Shown here: positions 37,101-42,666 of the stretch, one piece after another
Layout of the letters: each line of letters opens with the position of its first letter
Position numbering within the stretch: the stretch's first letter is position 1
NCBI RefSeq assembly: GCF_027579695.1
Contig: NC_083596.1
Coordinates: 53,024,086 to 53,088,085 of the forward strand
DNA: 64,000 nucleotides
Source of the DNA: Neoarius graeffei
Taxonomy: Eukaryota > Chordata > Actinopteri > Siluriformes > Ariidae
Direction of reading: 5' to 3'
Notes under the pieces: generated by a model
The model's database searches: none
Told to the model about the DNA's origin: nothing
The model's input: only the letters and a program-made list of their open reading frames with translations
Position numbers and translations under genes: made by a program

Positions 37101-37757
37101 CCATTTTACTTGAGTTTTTACACACACACTGTATTCTGAACTGCTTGGACGAAGATCTTGACCATCCTTGTGTTTTCTAAAAACTCGAGCGACACATAAT
37201 GGCAGCGCTTCCTCAATCAATCAATCACCCACCCATTTTCTCTCTCTCGCACTCTCAGAGCTACATGGCACCTCTGTATTTGTGTCCACTGAAGCGTTAA
37301 CTAGCAGAAGTGCTACTGGAGGGTTATTGAAATGGAAGGCTACAGTACCCGGATGTGACATCTGGATAACCCGGTTGTCGGTACCATCGTCATTGAAGAT
37401 GACCGCCGCTGAGGCTCCGCTGCGCGCGGCCGCGTTTATCTTGTACGTGAACGTGCATCCGTTGCCACGCTGCACGAGCGCTATCCAGGTCGCAGAGCCG
37501 TCGGGCCGCCCGAACCTTGTATCGTTGGCGCATGCGTGAATCGGGTCGGCCAGGTACACGGTCCCGGTCACGGGGTAGGTCGGTGACTCGATACCGTACA
37601 GCCCTATCTCCTCGCGCCACCATAGCGTCTGGTTCCTTTCGGGAGGAACGAAAGACACATTAACGTAAGCCGTGCTGAACGCGGAGACTCGCGCCGTACC
37701 GGAACTGCACACCTGTATACACCACACCGCTAACAACCACCGACAGCAGGGTCCCAT
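1870..37757 (-). CDS. rnf128: rnf128 (GRAIL-type E3 ubiquitin ligase), whole coding span, 7 exons
   Basis: Coding exons in order on the minus strand: 37757-37349, 18471-18227, 7480-7409, 7288-7206, 3874-3778, 3702-3501, 1943-1870. They sum to 1,182 bases, 393 residues plus stop, with every junction GT/AG and in phase. The predicted protein has a signal peptide, a lumenal protease-associated (PA) domain (about 40-175), one transmembrane segment (about 180-204), and a cytosolic C3H2C3 RING-H2 finger with C251, C254, C269, H271, H274, C277, C288 and C291. A Ser/Glu-rich tail with [10 protein letters not shown] and a PHYDNPAFE end matches RNF128 rather than RNF13, RNF149 or RNF150. The family moves ubiquitin from an E2 to substrates at endosomal and ER membranes; mammalian GRAIL limits T-cell activation. 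Human RNF128 has 428 residues, so this is slightly shorter. Whether it is the a or b teleost paralogue cannot be told. Confidence 0.93.
2015..2705. repeat. 36-bp minisatellite in the last rnf128 intron
   Basis: About 19 copies of a 36-base unit built of two related 18-base halves (CTGAGGAGTACCTCTACA and CTGAGGAGCATCCCTGCC). The array starts about 70 bases upstream (in gene sense) of exon 7. Long open frames on both strands (up to 195 codons) arise only because the period is divisible by three and lacks stops. The minus-strand frame continues into exon 7, but the intron has stops closer to exon 6, so intron retention would not fuse the two. Confidence 0.92.
3360..3770. repeat. Microsatellites flanking rnf128 exon 6
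   Basis: (CA)n at 3,369-3,391, (TG)n at 3,455-3,476 and (CT)n at 3,741-3,761 surround a 202-base exon. Similar tracts sit at 7,292-7,314 and 7,488-7,507 beside exons 4 and 3. Confidence 0.9.
3501..3702 (-). CDS. rnf128: rnf128 exon 6
   Basis: Bounded by CTCTGTAG|ACG on the acceptor side and GAAG|GTAAGT on the donor side. It encodes 67 residues of the cytosolic tail, rich in Ser, Glu and His, with [10 protein letters not shown] aligning to the ETASSGYAS stretch of RNF128. A (CA)n tract follows the donor on the coding strand and an (AG)n tract lies about 40 bases upstream of the acceptor. Confidence 0.93.
3778..3874 (-). CDS. rnf128: rnf128 exon 5 (second half of RING-H2)
   Basis: Encodes residues 271-302, [20 protein letters not shown] continuing [12 protein letters not shown]. 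It supplies H271, H274, C277, C288 and C291 of the RING and the conserved tryptophan (W281) that contacts the E2. A (TG)n tract abuts the acceptor (TGTGTGTAG|TCAT) and the donor is GAG|GTGCGT. Confidence 0.95.
4620..5310 (-). mobile_element. LINE 3' end, L2/Rex1-like, minus strand
   Basis: Minus-strand frame 5256-4888 encodes the C-terminal end of a non-LTR reverse transcriptase ([20 protein letters not shown], then [17 protein letters not shown]). It is followed by a 3' UTR ending in the teleost LINE tail ATATAAATAAACTTGCC. The copy is 5'-truncated. The same 3' end recurs at 63,690-64,000. Confidence 0.8.
5530..7060 (+). mobile_element. Scrambled L2/Rex1-like LINE relic with 3' tail
   Basis: Broken plus-strand pieces of reverse transcriptase: a [10 protein letters not shown] stretch near 5590, a [10 protein letters not shown] stretch near 5940, and a C-terminal block ([28 protein letters not shown]) at 6262-6486. 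They are out of their usual order and full of stops. The 3' UTR to about 7,050 ends in AAAAATAAAACTGAATTGAC and is related to 11,340-12,119. Confidence 0.72.
7206..7288 (-). CDS. rnf128: rnf128 exon 4 (first half of RING-H2)
   Basis: Encodes residues 243-269 ([20 protein letters not shown], then VLCVLTC), supplying RING cysteines C251, C254 and C269; the next Asn codon is split with exon 5. The acceptor (TGTGTGTAG|GAG) is directly abutted by a (TG)n tract and the donor is AA|GTATGT. Confidence 0.95.
7409..7480 (-). CDS. rnf128: rnf128 exon 3
   Basis: 24 codons, [20 protein letters not shown] then QGDQ, matching the juxtamembrane linker of RNF128 (KADAKKAIGRLQLRTLKQGD). The acceptor is GATTCCAG preceded by a long (TG)n tract; the donor is CAG|GTATGT. 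Too short for standard ORF length cut-offs. Confidence 0.94.
7692..8095 (+). pseudogene. Orphan N-terminal exon of a teleost SWIM/YqaJ-family protein
   Basis: An ATG-started frame encodes a basic start then [30 protein letters not shown] and [12 protein letters not shown]. It then reaches ITAK followed by a GT donor-like junction (AAG|GTTTGT, near 8,090). From memory this resembles the N-terminus of a large teleost family that continues into a SWIM zinc finger and a YqaJ-like nuclease; those parts are absent here. Probably a captured or leftover first exon in a non-autonomous element. Function of the family is not known to me. Confidence 0.5.
8230..8760. repeat. Long palindrome with a 31-bp minisatellite at its centre
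   Basis: Arms of about 170 bases at about 8,230-8,412 and 8,625-8,760 are inverted copies, running from GCTAGCTAATG through TTTACGTTCAGTCATTTGG to TACTAGTTTAC. Between them are about six copies of a 31-base unit starting GCTAGCTCCCGGGCAGGCTG (8,414, 8,445, 8,476, 8,507 and onward), ending in an inverted partial unit. An RNA or single strand here would fold into a long hairpin. Confidence 0.9.
9240..9900 (+). other. Unclassified repeat DNA with a possible BED-like finger remnant
   Basis: Broken plus-strand frames include [15 protein letters not shown] (about 9,618-9,662), which resembles the start of a BED-type finger in hAT transposases, but no second Cys/His pair follows in frame. A (CA)n tract lies at 9,723-9,747. 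Nothing else is recognised. Confidence 0.3.
10466..10800. mobile_element. Tc1/mariner-type remnant
   Basis: Begins with GTACCAGTCAAAAGTTTGTA, a known teleost Tc1-like terminal sequence, followed by AT-rich internal sequence. No transposase frame remains. Confidence 0.65.
10942..11300 (+). mobile_element. tRNA-headed SINE
   Basis: The head has a Pol III A box (TGGTGTAGTGG) and, about 45 bases on, a B box (GGTTCGAGCCC). The conserved body (TTTGCATGTTCTCCC, CCCACAGTCCAAAGACATGC) is followed by a tail ending GGATAATGGATGG. One of several copies in this window. Confidence 0.85.
11340..12119 (+). mobile_element. LINE 3' UTR copy
   Basis: Shares blocks with 6,610-7,050 (GTTTGTTGACGGTG, TTTATGTCCCGGGG, TCTGAGGGAGTTTTTCC) and ends AAATAAACTTGACTTGAC. 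Only the 3' end is present, as expected for 5'-truncated reverse transcription. Confidence 0.75.
13148..14249 (-). pseudogene. Tc1-type transposase, frameshifted
   Basis: The N-terminal helix-turn-helix part (14,249-14,055; [20 protein letters not shown]) and the catalytic part (14,062-13,148) lie in different frames. The break looks like one extra A near 14,070. Catalytic Asp in WSDESKFEV, second Asp in [10 protein letters not shown] and Glu in SPIENIW are all present with 34 residues between the last two (DD34E). Otherwise the sequence is intact, suggesting fairly recent activity. As it stands it cannot give a full protein without frameshifting. Confidence 0.9.
14270..14970 (+). mobile_element. 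LINE RT C-terminal fragment inserted in the Tc1 element
   Basis: An open frame to 14,806 encodes [23 protein letters not shown] and [20 protein letters not shown], the C-terminal part of a non-LTR reverse transcriptase. A 3' UTR ending GACAATAAATTTAAACTGAA follows. GACCTATT and GACCTAAT on the two sides look like the target duplication. Strongly 5'-truncated. Confidence 0.8.
15511..16860. other. Intronic stretch without recognised genes
   Basis: Holds AT-rich sequence, a repeat-like block at 15,710-15,890 of unknown family, and microsatellites at 16,403-16,432 (CA), 16,545-16,561 (CA) and 16,697-16,733 (TG). I see no exon. Confidence 0.6.
16860..17830 (+). mobile_element. Decayed Rex1/L2-like LINE relic
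   Basis: Plus-strand pieces across three frames: [28 protein letters not shown] (active-site FADD changed to FAED), then [20 protein letters not shown] and TVWYGNCTT. Same family as the better copy at 22,440-24,140. Inactive. Confidence 0.75.
18227..18471 (-). CDS. rnf128: rnf128 exon 2 (end of PA domain and transmembrane segment)
   Basis: Encodes residues 138-218: [20 protein letters not shown] matches the end of the RNF128 PA domain. [20 protein letters not shown] and following residues form the single membrane span, with a basic stop-transfer patch (RRRNHKQ). A 46-base (TG)n tract on the coding strand directly abuts the acceptor (TGTGTAG|GGACC); donor CAG|GTTTGT. Confidence 0.94.
18473..18518. 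repeat. (CA)n microsatellite at the rnf128 exon 2 acceptor
   Basis: A 46-base uninterrupted CA run (TG on the coding strand) two bases outside the exon, occupying the place of the polypyrimidine tract. Confidence 0.95.
18902..19936 (+). mobile_element. tRNA-headed SINE with 14-bp target duplication, hosting a nested element
   Basis: Flanked by direct repeats ACTTTGTCCTCTGG (18,888-18,901 and 19,937-19,950). A box TGGTGTAGTGG and B box GGTTCGAGCCC are in the head, and the tail ends GGCTACAGATAATGAGATG. The body is split by a 658-base inverted-repeat element at 19,143-19,800. Confidence 0.92.
19143..19800. mobile_element. Non-autonomous inverted-repeat element (MITE) inside the SINE
   Basis: Left end TTGCCGCTTTTCCACTAC and reverse complement of the right end TGGCCCTTTTCCACTAC form the terminal repeats. 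TA on each side (19,141-2 and 19,801-2) is the likely duplication. Internal sequence is GC-rich with GCTGAG-type repeats; no coding. Confidence 0.85.
20345..22250 (+). mobile_element. L2/CR1-type LINE, 5' half (ORF1 esterase-like and endonuclease)
   Basis: A broken first frame starts [16 protein letters not shown] (CxxC) and contains [12 protein letters not shown] and [13 protein letters not shown]. These are the GxND-like and DxxH blocks of the SGNH esterase found in ORF1 of CR1/L2 LINEs. A second frame set (21,118-22,021, one frameshift near 21,380) gives an AP endonuclease: [53 protein letters not shown] and SDHYLISF. The element stops at about 22,250, just into the linker before the reverse transcriptase. 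Confidence 0.8.
22440..24140 (+). mobile_element. Rex1/L2-like LINE reverse transcriptase, nearly intact
   Basis: Frame 22,521-23,500 carries RT motifs: [58 protein letters not shown] and the active site [12 protein letters not shown]. One frameshift near 23,510 moves to frame 23,455-23,988 ([29 protein letters not shown]). The 5' part with the endonuclease is missing. The 3' tail appears to resume at 25,430-25,582 after two hAT-type insertions. Confidence 0.85.
24190..25001. mobile_element. hAT-type non-autonomous element
   Basis: Starts AGGGCTGGGAATATTAACG and ends ATTAATCTTTTGACAGCCCT; the reverse complement AGGGCTGTCAAAAGATTAAT is a known teleost hAT-like terminus. Subterminal ATTAATCGCGATTAA repeats occur on both sides. 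No long frame inside. Confidence 0.75.
25009..25415 (+). mobile_element. hAT-type fragment with GGGGCTGCTCGCTCT repeats
   Basis: Begins AGGGCTGAACGATCTATCAT, a hAT-like terminus. The block 25,150-25,370 is shared with 56,820-57,110 (CACTACAGACAAAAAAAATG, CTTCCGTTTTCGTGTAAATC, then the GC-rich repeat). A (CA)n run follows. Confidence 0.65.
25430..25582 (+). mobile_element. LINE 3' tail, probably of the 22,440 element
   Basis: TGAAATTTCATCTGTGCTGT and ACAATAAAGTTGACGTGACT are typical Rex1/L2 3' ends. It lies in the same orientation just beyond two hAT insertions, so it is likely the displaced end of the 22,440-24,140 copy. Confidence 0.6.
25590..27850 (-). mobile_element. I-clade (Nimb-like) LINE with RNase H, degraded
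   Basis: Read leftward: a linker piece at 27,850-27,590 ([36 protein letters not shown]), then RT end at 27,180-26,709 ([32 protein letters not shown]). RNase H follows at 26,340-25,940 ([42 protein letters not shown], then in another frame [20 protein letters not shown]). A terminal CxxC...H...C knuckle ([18 protein letters not shown]) comes last. Catalytic Asp/Glu/Asp/Asp are visible, but several frameshifts and a foreign insertion at about 27,136-27,560 make it inactive. Confidence 0.82.
27136..27560. mobile_element. DNA-transposon fragment inside the I-clade LINE
   Basis: ATGAGTGCACCCCCTTTGAC at one side and ATGAGTACACCCCACAAC inside resemble teleost Tc1-like termini. The region interrupts the LINE between its linker and RT parts. 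No transposase frame of useful length. Confidence 0.45.
28410..29460. mobile_element. Tc1/mariner-type remnant split by a MITE
   Basis: Left part 28,410-28,596 (TATGGTCAAAAGTGTATCGA, GGATTTTGGAGCGTGGCTGT) and right part 29,396-29,460 (CTTGCTTTGTGCACAGGGAC, CATGCTGGAACAGG) are consecutive pieces of a widespread teleost Tc1-like element. An inverted-repeat element separates them. Confidence 0.65.
28597..29395. mobile_element. MITE, possibly PIF/Harbinger-like
   Basis: Termini GGGAATTCCAGAAAGCAGGTT (left) and the reverse complement of the right end, GGTATTCCAGAAAGCAGGCT, match with few mismatches. Further inverted blocks (ACTCTGGGTTT, AACTCAGAGTT) lie inside. No coding. Confidence 0.7.
29460..30862. 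other. Intronic stretch, microsatellites only
   Basis: AT-rich rnf128 intron 1 sequence with (CA)n at 30,091-30,135 and 30,208-30,226. I see no exon or classified repeat. Confidence 0.6.
30863..31235 (+). mobile_element. tRNA-headed SINE, second tail type
   Basis: Head GGCGGCACGGTGGTGTAGTG with A and B boxes, then a different tail (CTTGGGCTGAGGTGCCCTTG, GAATTTCACTGTGCTTGAAG) ending in TTCTTCTTCT. The copy at 40,985-41,310 has the same tail, so two subfamilies share one head. Confidence 0.85.
31631..32361. mobile_element. Foldback MITE
   Basis: Left end CCGAAAGGTCAATTTATACC and reverse complement of the right end CCGAAGGCTGGTTTATACTT form the terminal repeats of a known teleost family (with AATTTCCGCCGTAGAGT inside). 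Non-coding. Confidence 0.75.
33774..34784. mobile_element. MITE with TAA duplication inserted in one palindrome arm
   Basis: TAA occurs at 33,771-33,773 and 34,785-34,787. The uninterrupted opposite arm reads CATCTAAGGTGTCAT (complement), proving the empty site and the 3-base duplication. The ends GGCCCTGTCCACACGGCAAC and, reverse complemented, CACTACATCCACAGGACAAC are loosely inverted. Inside are a (GA)n tract (34,119-34,151) and a THAP-type exon. Confidence 0.85.
34393..34472 (+). pseudogene. Orphan THAP zinc-finger first exon
   Basis: ATG-started [13 protein letters not shown], then ...HGITFHR, ending at a GT donor (CACAG|GTGAGA). This is the classic first exon of THAP (C2CH) domains: Met-Pro, CxxxxC, and an ITFH end. 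The second half of the domain does not follow in frame. THAP domains occur in several DNA transposon superfamilies, so this is probably a leftover of the autonomous parent. Confidence 0.6.
35840..36275 (+). mobile_element. Second Tc1-like relic
   Basis: GACTGGTTTGAGTATTTCAG, ACAGTCTCTAGTGTTTACAC and the end CAGGTGTTCCTAATAAAGTG belong to a common teleost Tc1-like element. Most of the transposase is deleted and a 40-base duplication (AAAAACAAAAAACACTGA) is present. Confidence 0.7.
36280..37348. other. Start of rnf128 intron 1
   Basis: No classified repeat or exon recognised apart from short AT-rich stretches. The donor of rnf128 exon 1 is at 37,348. Confidence 0.55.
37349..37757 (-). CDS. rnf128: rnf128 exon 1 (signal peptide and most of PA domain)
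   Basis: Starts ATG at 37,757 with [20 protein letters not shown], a signal peptide as in RNF128 (MGP start). It then has [20 protein letters not shown] and [20 protein letters not shown], and ends at GGG codon phase 1 in MSHPG (donor G|GTACTG). N-glycosylation sequons are present (NVS, NQT). The exon is GC-rich and CpG-rich compared with the surrounding introns, as expected for a 5' end. Confidence 0.95.
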
Positions 37758-38229
37758 AACTCTCTCTCTCTCTCACACTCCCCCCGCTACACTAAATTAA
37801 ACCAAAAACCTGAACCGGTTAGGGACGGAAGTGAATCAGGAAGTGTCACGGTTAACCCGCAGTTTCGTAATGAACGTCTGAATTTTTTTTCAGGCTCCTC
37901 GCGGACAGGTGTGCGCTAACTTCAGCCCAGACCACGCCCACTTTCACTCGGAGGAGGCGGTGCCATGGGCCTGAGCCTGTTCGCAAAGTCTGTGATCGAC
38001 AGGACAGTGACACAAGCAAAAAGTTGAACCTCATCCAGGTCCCTTTCCCGGGAGTCAACACCCGGTGGACTGATGCGCCACCTGGCGGAAGTACAGCAGA
38101 ACTTCCGGTCCATATCACAGGCCAACACACAGCTCATTCTCCAAACAGATAAACGTGAATTTTATCCACATTCACTGAATATGAGCAATCGCGCCCCCTG
38201 ATTGGCTACTCTACTACGAGGCTATCAGC

Positions 38230-38400
38230 TCATATACCATGAGTAGAGAAAAACAAAATGGTGGCTTGTTGCTGAACCAACCAAGGACGAAATAAAAACT
38301 CTACTCGAAAACAAAACCGCAAAAAATACAAAAAAAGCAACAAAATATGGAATGAAAGTATTTGATGGCAAGAATGTGTCTTTTTTATTTTTCAAGAATT
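38230..38400 (+). pseudogene. Possible tyrosine-recombinase (Crypton-like) N-terminal scrap
   Basis: One plus-strand frame reads KTAKNTKKATKYGMKVFDG. This resembles the start of the core-binding region in Crypton-derived proteins (NTKKAT...V..F). Very short, with nothing catalytic; it could be chance. Confidence 0.3.
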
Positions 38401-38602
38401 ATTATTATCGCATTTTTCACAAATTGCTCCTGTCATTTCACTGGTTTGTTTACATTCTAAGCGGAAATGATTTTGCCAGATGTTTTGTATAAAGTTTTTA
38501 TTTATCAACTTTGCAAAAAATAAAAATCCTCCGTTTCTCAAAATCCATCGGATAGAATAAAACAGTTATTCCACTCAGTCTCTTCATACATGGCATATAT
38601 GT

Positions 38603-38800
38603 GGGCGGCACGGTCGTGTAGTGGTTAGCACTGTTACCTCACAGCAAGAAGGCTCTGGGTTCGAGCCCAGTGGCCAACAGGGGCCTTTCTGTGTGGAGTT
38701 TGTATGTTCTCCCCGTGTCTGCATGTGTTTGCTCTGGTTTCCCCCACAGTCCAAAAACATGCGGTTAGGTTAATATGGGCAGCCGTTGGCTGAATTATGA
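38603..38800 (+). mobile_element. tRNA-headed SINE, 3'-truncated
   Basis: GGGCGGCACGGTCGTGTAGT head with B box GGTTCGAGCCC and body TTTGTATGTTCTCCCCGTGT, lost after GCGGTTAGGTTAATATG. Confidence 0.8.
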
Positions 38801-39380
38801 ATTTTTAAATCCCCGTGCATGAGCAGCTGGAGTCGGAGCTCATGATAAAGTTTTCCACAAACCACGCTTGCACCTGACGTCAGATCGGGCTGTGCCTGGG
38901 CTCGTTCAAAAGGTGTCGAGGAGAGGGATGTGCCTGTAAAGTTCCATGGGGCTAGAACTTTGGGTGGCTTGAGCCAGGACTCGTGTTAAAGTTTTTTTCA
39001 GGGGCTCCGGGGCAAATAGCGGGCCGAGCCGTGGTTGTACCGGGCCGTGCCTGGCTAGTTCAAAAAGGTTTGGGGAAAGGGATGTGCCTGTAAATTTTGG
39101 CAGGGCTAGGCCCATCTGTGGCTAAGTTATGAATTTTTAAAGTTGTGCCCTCGGGGGCTCCCATTTCACAGGACGTGTTACAACAATGTATTTGTCCAGT
39201 GTAAAATTTGGTAGAAAATTAGATGTAGATTAGACCCATATCTTTACAATTTTTCATGGGCCATCCAGTTTGATGCTTTGAAATACAGACAGACAAATGT
39301 GAAAATTACCAGTAAATGTCTGGTCTTATTCCCCACACTGTGTGTGTGTGTAAAATATATATATATATATATATATATAT

Positions 39381-40227
39381 TAGGTGTGAATGTGAGTGTG
39401 AATGGTTGTCTGTGTCTATCACTACGTTCAGACTGCAACCTGAAACGACCCATATCCGATTTGTTGTGAAATCCGATTTTTTTGTTAGGCTGTTCACATT
39501 ACCAATTATATGAGACTTGTATGCGATCTCCAATATGAACGGAAAACGACCCAAAAGTGTCCCGCATGCGCAAATTGACACGTAATAAGCACATCTACGT
39601 AATACATAAACAAAAAAAAGCGCACTCTTCAAGTTTGCAAGTAAAGCATGGAGATGAGGCGAGACCTGGCGATGTGGTTTTTGTGGTGGCGGCGGAACTC
39701 ACACAATAATCTGATTAATGTGGGCAGCAGACTAATGAGACCAAAGGTGTCAAATTACTGGAAATTTCCAGAACAATCTTATAATCTTGTAATACAGGAT
39801 GGTTTAACATCCAGGTCCTTACCAAATCCACCATTAGCTTGATCAATTCTATAAAAGTCTATTTAAATTCTGAAAACTGTACAAATGTTGTTGTTTTCCA
39901 CCAAAGAGGCGGGATTAGCCAATGCAGAATAGTGACGTTTGTCTCTTGTTGATGACGTGTAGGTCGCATGAATGCGACCTGTCCGGTCAGACTGCAGTCG
40001 CATGTGAAAATAACGGATATGCATCGGAATTAGGACCACATATCTCGCATGTGAAAAAATCGGATCTGTGTCGTTCAGATTGTCAATAACAAATCGGATA
40101 CAGGTCGCATATGGGCAAAAAAATCGGATATGGGTCGTTTCAGGGTGCAGTATGAATGTATGTGTCAGCCCTGTGATGACCTAGCGACTTGTCCAGGGTG
40201 TACCCCACCTTTCGCCCGTAGTCAGCT

Positions 40228-40230
<3 letters not shown>
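39381..40230 (+). mobile_element. SINE 3' part split by a MITE
   Basis: TAGGTGTGAATGTGAGTGTG to CTGTGTCTA (39,418), resumed at 40,161 by TGTGTCAGCCCTGTGATGAC to GTCAGCTGGGATAT. Both outer ends run into (TA)n tracts (39,352-39,380 and 40,231-40,258). It is split at exactly the same point as the copy at 18,902-19,936. Confidence 0.82.
39419..40158. mobile_element. MITE with about 40-bp terminal repeats
   Basis: Left end ...GCAACCTGAAACGACCCATA TCCGATTT and the reverse complement of the right end ...GCACCCTGAAACGACCCATA TCCGATTT. TA is on both sides (39,417-8, 40,159-60). Repeated TCGGAT motifs are subterminal. Unrelated to the MITE at 19,143. Confidence 0.85.
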
Positions 40231-40264
<34 letters not shown>

Positions 40265-40599
40265 TTTTTTTTTACAGTGTGCTCCTCTCTGTCGTATGCC
40301 ATTTTTCTTCAGTGCAACCGCAATGCATGATGGTATATATTGCTTGGTTAGTGACCATCAGTTGTTTTTCACGATGCATTGTGAAATACTATGAGTCGAC
40401 TATATAGGGTGTAATAATTCTCACTATACATTTGGACAGCAGTACAAAATGCTGGACTGTAGTGGACAGTGAGCTCTGCGCTGTGTAGTCCACTGTACAG
40501 TGAGGAGCGAGTGATTTCGGACACAGCGTCTGCATGACACTGCTGCTGCAGATTGTGGGAGTGTTTATTCACTGGAGTGGCGCGTGGGGGCAGTAATGC

Positions 40600-40835
40600 G
40601 CTTTAAGGCTGCTTTTCAACTGGAGACGCAAAGCGCGAACAAGCGCAGCTACTCTCTAATTGGTGGAGCGCCAGGACAAGCTGCTATTTGATTGGCGCAG
40701 CGCTTGAGCGGGAGCGTTTGTTTCTTCCGCGTTTGTCTGTCAGCTGTACTTGGTCGGGGTTTTCCAGTGCCTCGCGCGCTTGTGTTAATTAGTTTAGCGT
40801 TTATCGTAGTTTAGCGGAATTAAAGGGAAAAAAAT
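40600..40835 (+). promoter_or_regulatory. ercc6l: ercc6l proximal promoter with two inverted CCAAT boxes
   Basis: The 235 bases before the start codon are GC-rich. They hold ATTGG at 40,659-40,663 and at 40,691-40,695, a 32-base spacing typical of NF-Y sites in G2/M-expressed genes. No TATA box is evident. A canonical CHR (TTTGAA) is not seen; CTTGAG near 40,705 is a weak candidate. Confidence 0.55.
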
Positions 40836-40870
40836 ATGGAAGCCGAGCAGATAACGGAGCAATTAAACCG
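40836..40870 (+). CDS. ercc6l: ercc6l exon 1
   Basis: ATG then MEAEQITEQLN and two bases of an Arg codon; donor CCG|GTGAGT. Only 35 coding bases. The start was chosen because it matches the MEA- start of ERCC6L and joins in phase to exon 2. Confidence 0.85.
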
Positions 40871-42547
40871 GTGAGTGAAAACGAGCGCGAGATTTTAACG
40901 GAGTTAGTCTCATATACTTAAACTCTGTGCACCTCAGAACACGAACGAAAACAAACACCCCCCCCCACCCCCCACCCCCACCCCCCTGTAGCGCGGGCGG
41001 TGTAGCGGGCATCGCTGTCGCCTCACAGCGGGAAGGGCCTGGGCTCGGGCCCAGTGGCTGATGGGGGGCTTTCTGTGGGGAGTTTGCATATCCTTCCCGT
41101 GTCTGTGTGGGTTCCCTCCGGGTTCTCCACAGTCCAAAGACATGCAGTTAGGTTGATCTGGGGCGACCTTGGGCTGAAGTGTCCTTGAGCAGGGTACCGA
41201 ACCCCCAGCTGCTCCCTGGTGTTGCTCACATGTGTGTTCACTTCTTCAGAAATGGGTTAAATGCAGAGAGGAGTTTCCCAAGTGTACATGTGATGAATAA
41301 AAGTTGTTCCCTTATACACCTCGGAACACACACATTCTTGTGTTTTTATGTATGCGTGCACATGCATCAGAATATATTCATAATTATACATTAAACTCCT
41401 CAGTTTCTACATTATCTCCTTATTTCTTAGTTTCTGTATATCAGTGGTTTATTGTTGTTGCATTACAGTTTGGTGTAACTTTCTTTTTTTGGTGTTGAAA
41501 ATCCTGGGTTGTGAGGACATTGAGTTCAGAGCACAGGGTTAGCTGTGATTCAGCCCCCTGGAGCTGAGAAGTGTTTTTCATTTTGTGTGTTTTTGTGTTT
41601 TATTTGCAGGTCTTTGAGTATAAATGATGCGGACAGTGAGGAGCAATATAACAGGTATCAGTACACGCTGGCTCTTTGTGTGGTGGCGGCTCATGCACCA
41701 CGGGACTGCGAGCGGTGTCTCTCTTGACTTCCATTTGTTCTGGTTTTCTGAAACTGGAGCTGCCTCCATTTGTTGTTTGTCACCAACACCCAAGGACTGA
41801 ATGAGGTCCTTTTCATTCAGTGACCTCATATTTCAGTATTTTTTTTTCTAAGTTTGTTTTTACACAGTTAATATTTTCCATTGCATATCAAGTTAACAAA
41901 TTAAAGAGAAAAAATAACTTGGCTTAAAAAGAGAGATTTTAAATCTGAAGGCACATTTTGGTGATGCCTGTGGCTGCAGGATGATGGTGGTGAGAGTAGT
42001 GTGCTCTGAATTTTGCTCTCTTACCCAGAAAAGACCTAACTTCTCATCAACATACAGGGGGGAAAAACACAACTGCTTGTGCGTCAGAATCACCCACATC
42101 ATACACACAAACTGAAATACACCAACGTAACATGCAAGGAAACAAGACACTACAGTAAACACTAAAACAAAACTTGGCTCAGAATAGAAACAATTAAAAC
42201 CTAGAAAATCAGATCTGGCCTAAAACTGTAAAATCCATTAAAGTTCTTTGATGGTGTAGGTTTCAGTAGTTGGGGGGGGGGGGGGGTCAATGAAATGCCA
42301 CTTTAGTCTAAATTAAATGAACAAAACCATGCCTGTAACCTCAATAGTGAAATGAGCAACAGTAAGTGTTTCCAGGCAAAACAAACCTTGCCCGGTAGCA
42401 CTTGCAGTGAATATGAAGGAAGATATCACAGGAAAAAAAGGACCCGTATGAGTCCTGCTTATAAGTTTTCTGATCCATGTCCATACAGTAGATATAGTGT
42501 GTGTGTATGTATGTATATATATGTGTGTGTATATATATATGTATATA

Positions 42548-42578
<31 letters not shown>

Positions 42579-42621
42579 GTATATATGTGTGTATATGTGT
42601 GTGTGTGTGCATGTATGTATG

Positions 42622-42666
<45 letters not shown>

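Larger units (their letters stand above)
37758..40600. other. Intergenic interval between rnf128 and ercc6l
   Basis: The first few hundred bases hold the rnf128 5' region with (CT)n just upstream of the start codon. The rest is mostly repeats: a short Crypton-like scrap, two SINE pieces and a MITE. About 39,100-39,340 I see nothing classified. Confidence 0.6.

Noticed and set aside
37852-38137. Minus-strand frames upstream of rnf128 exon 1 as an extra N-terminal exon
   Set aside because: Exon 1 already starts with a signal peptide at the expected ATG; these frames have no homology and no suitable donor into exon 1.
10942-41310. tRNA genes suggested by A and B boxes at several places
   Set aside because: The boxes belong to SINE heads with the same downstream body; no cloverleaf with an anticodon stem was evident.
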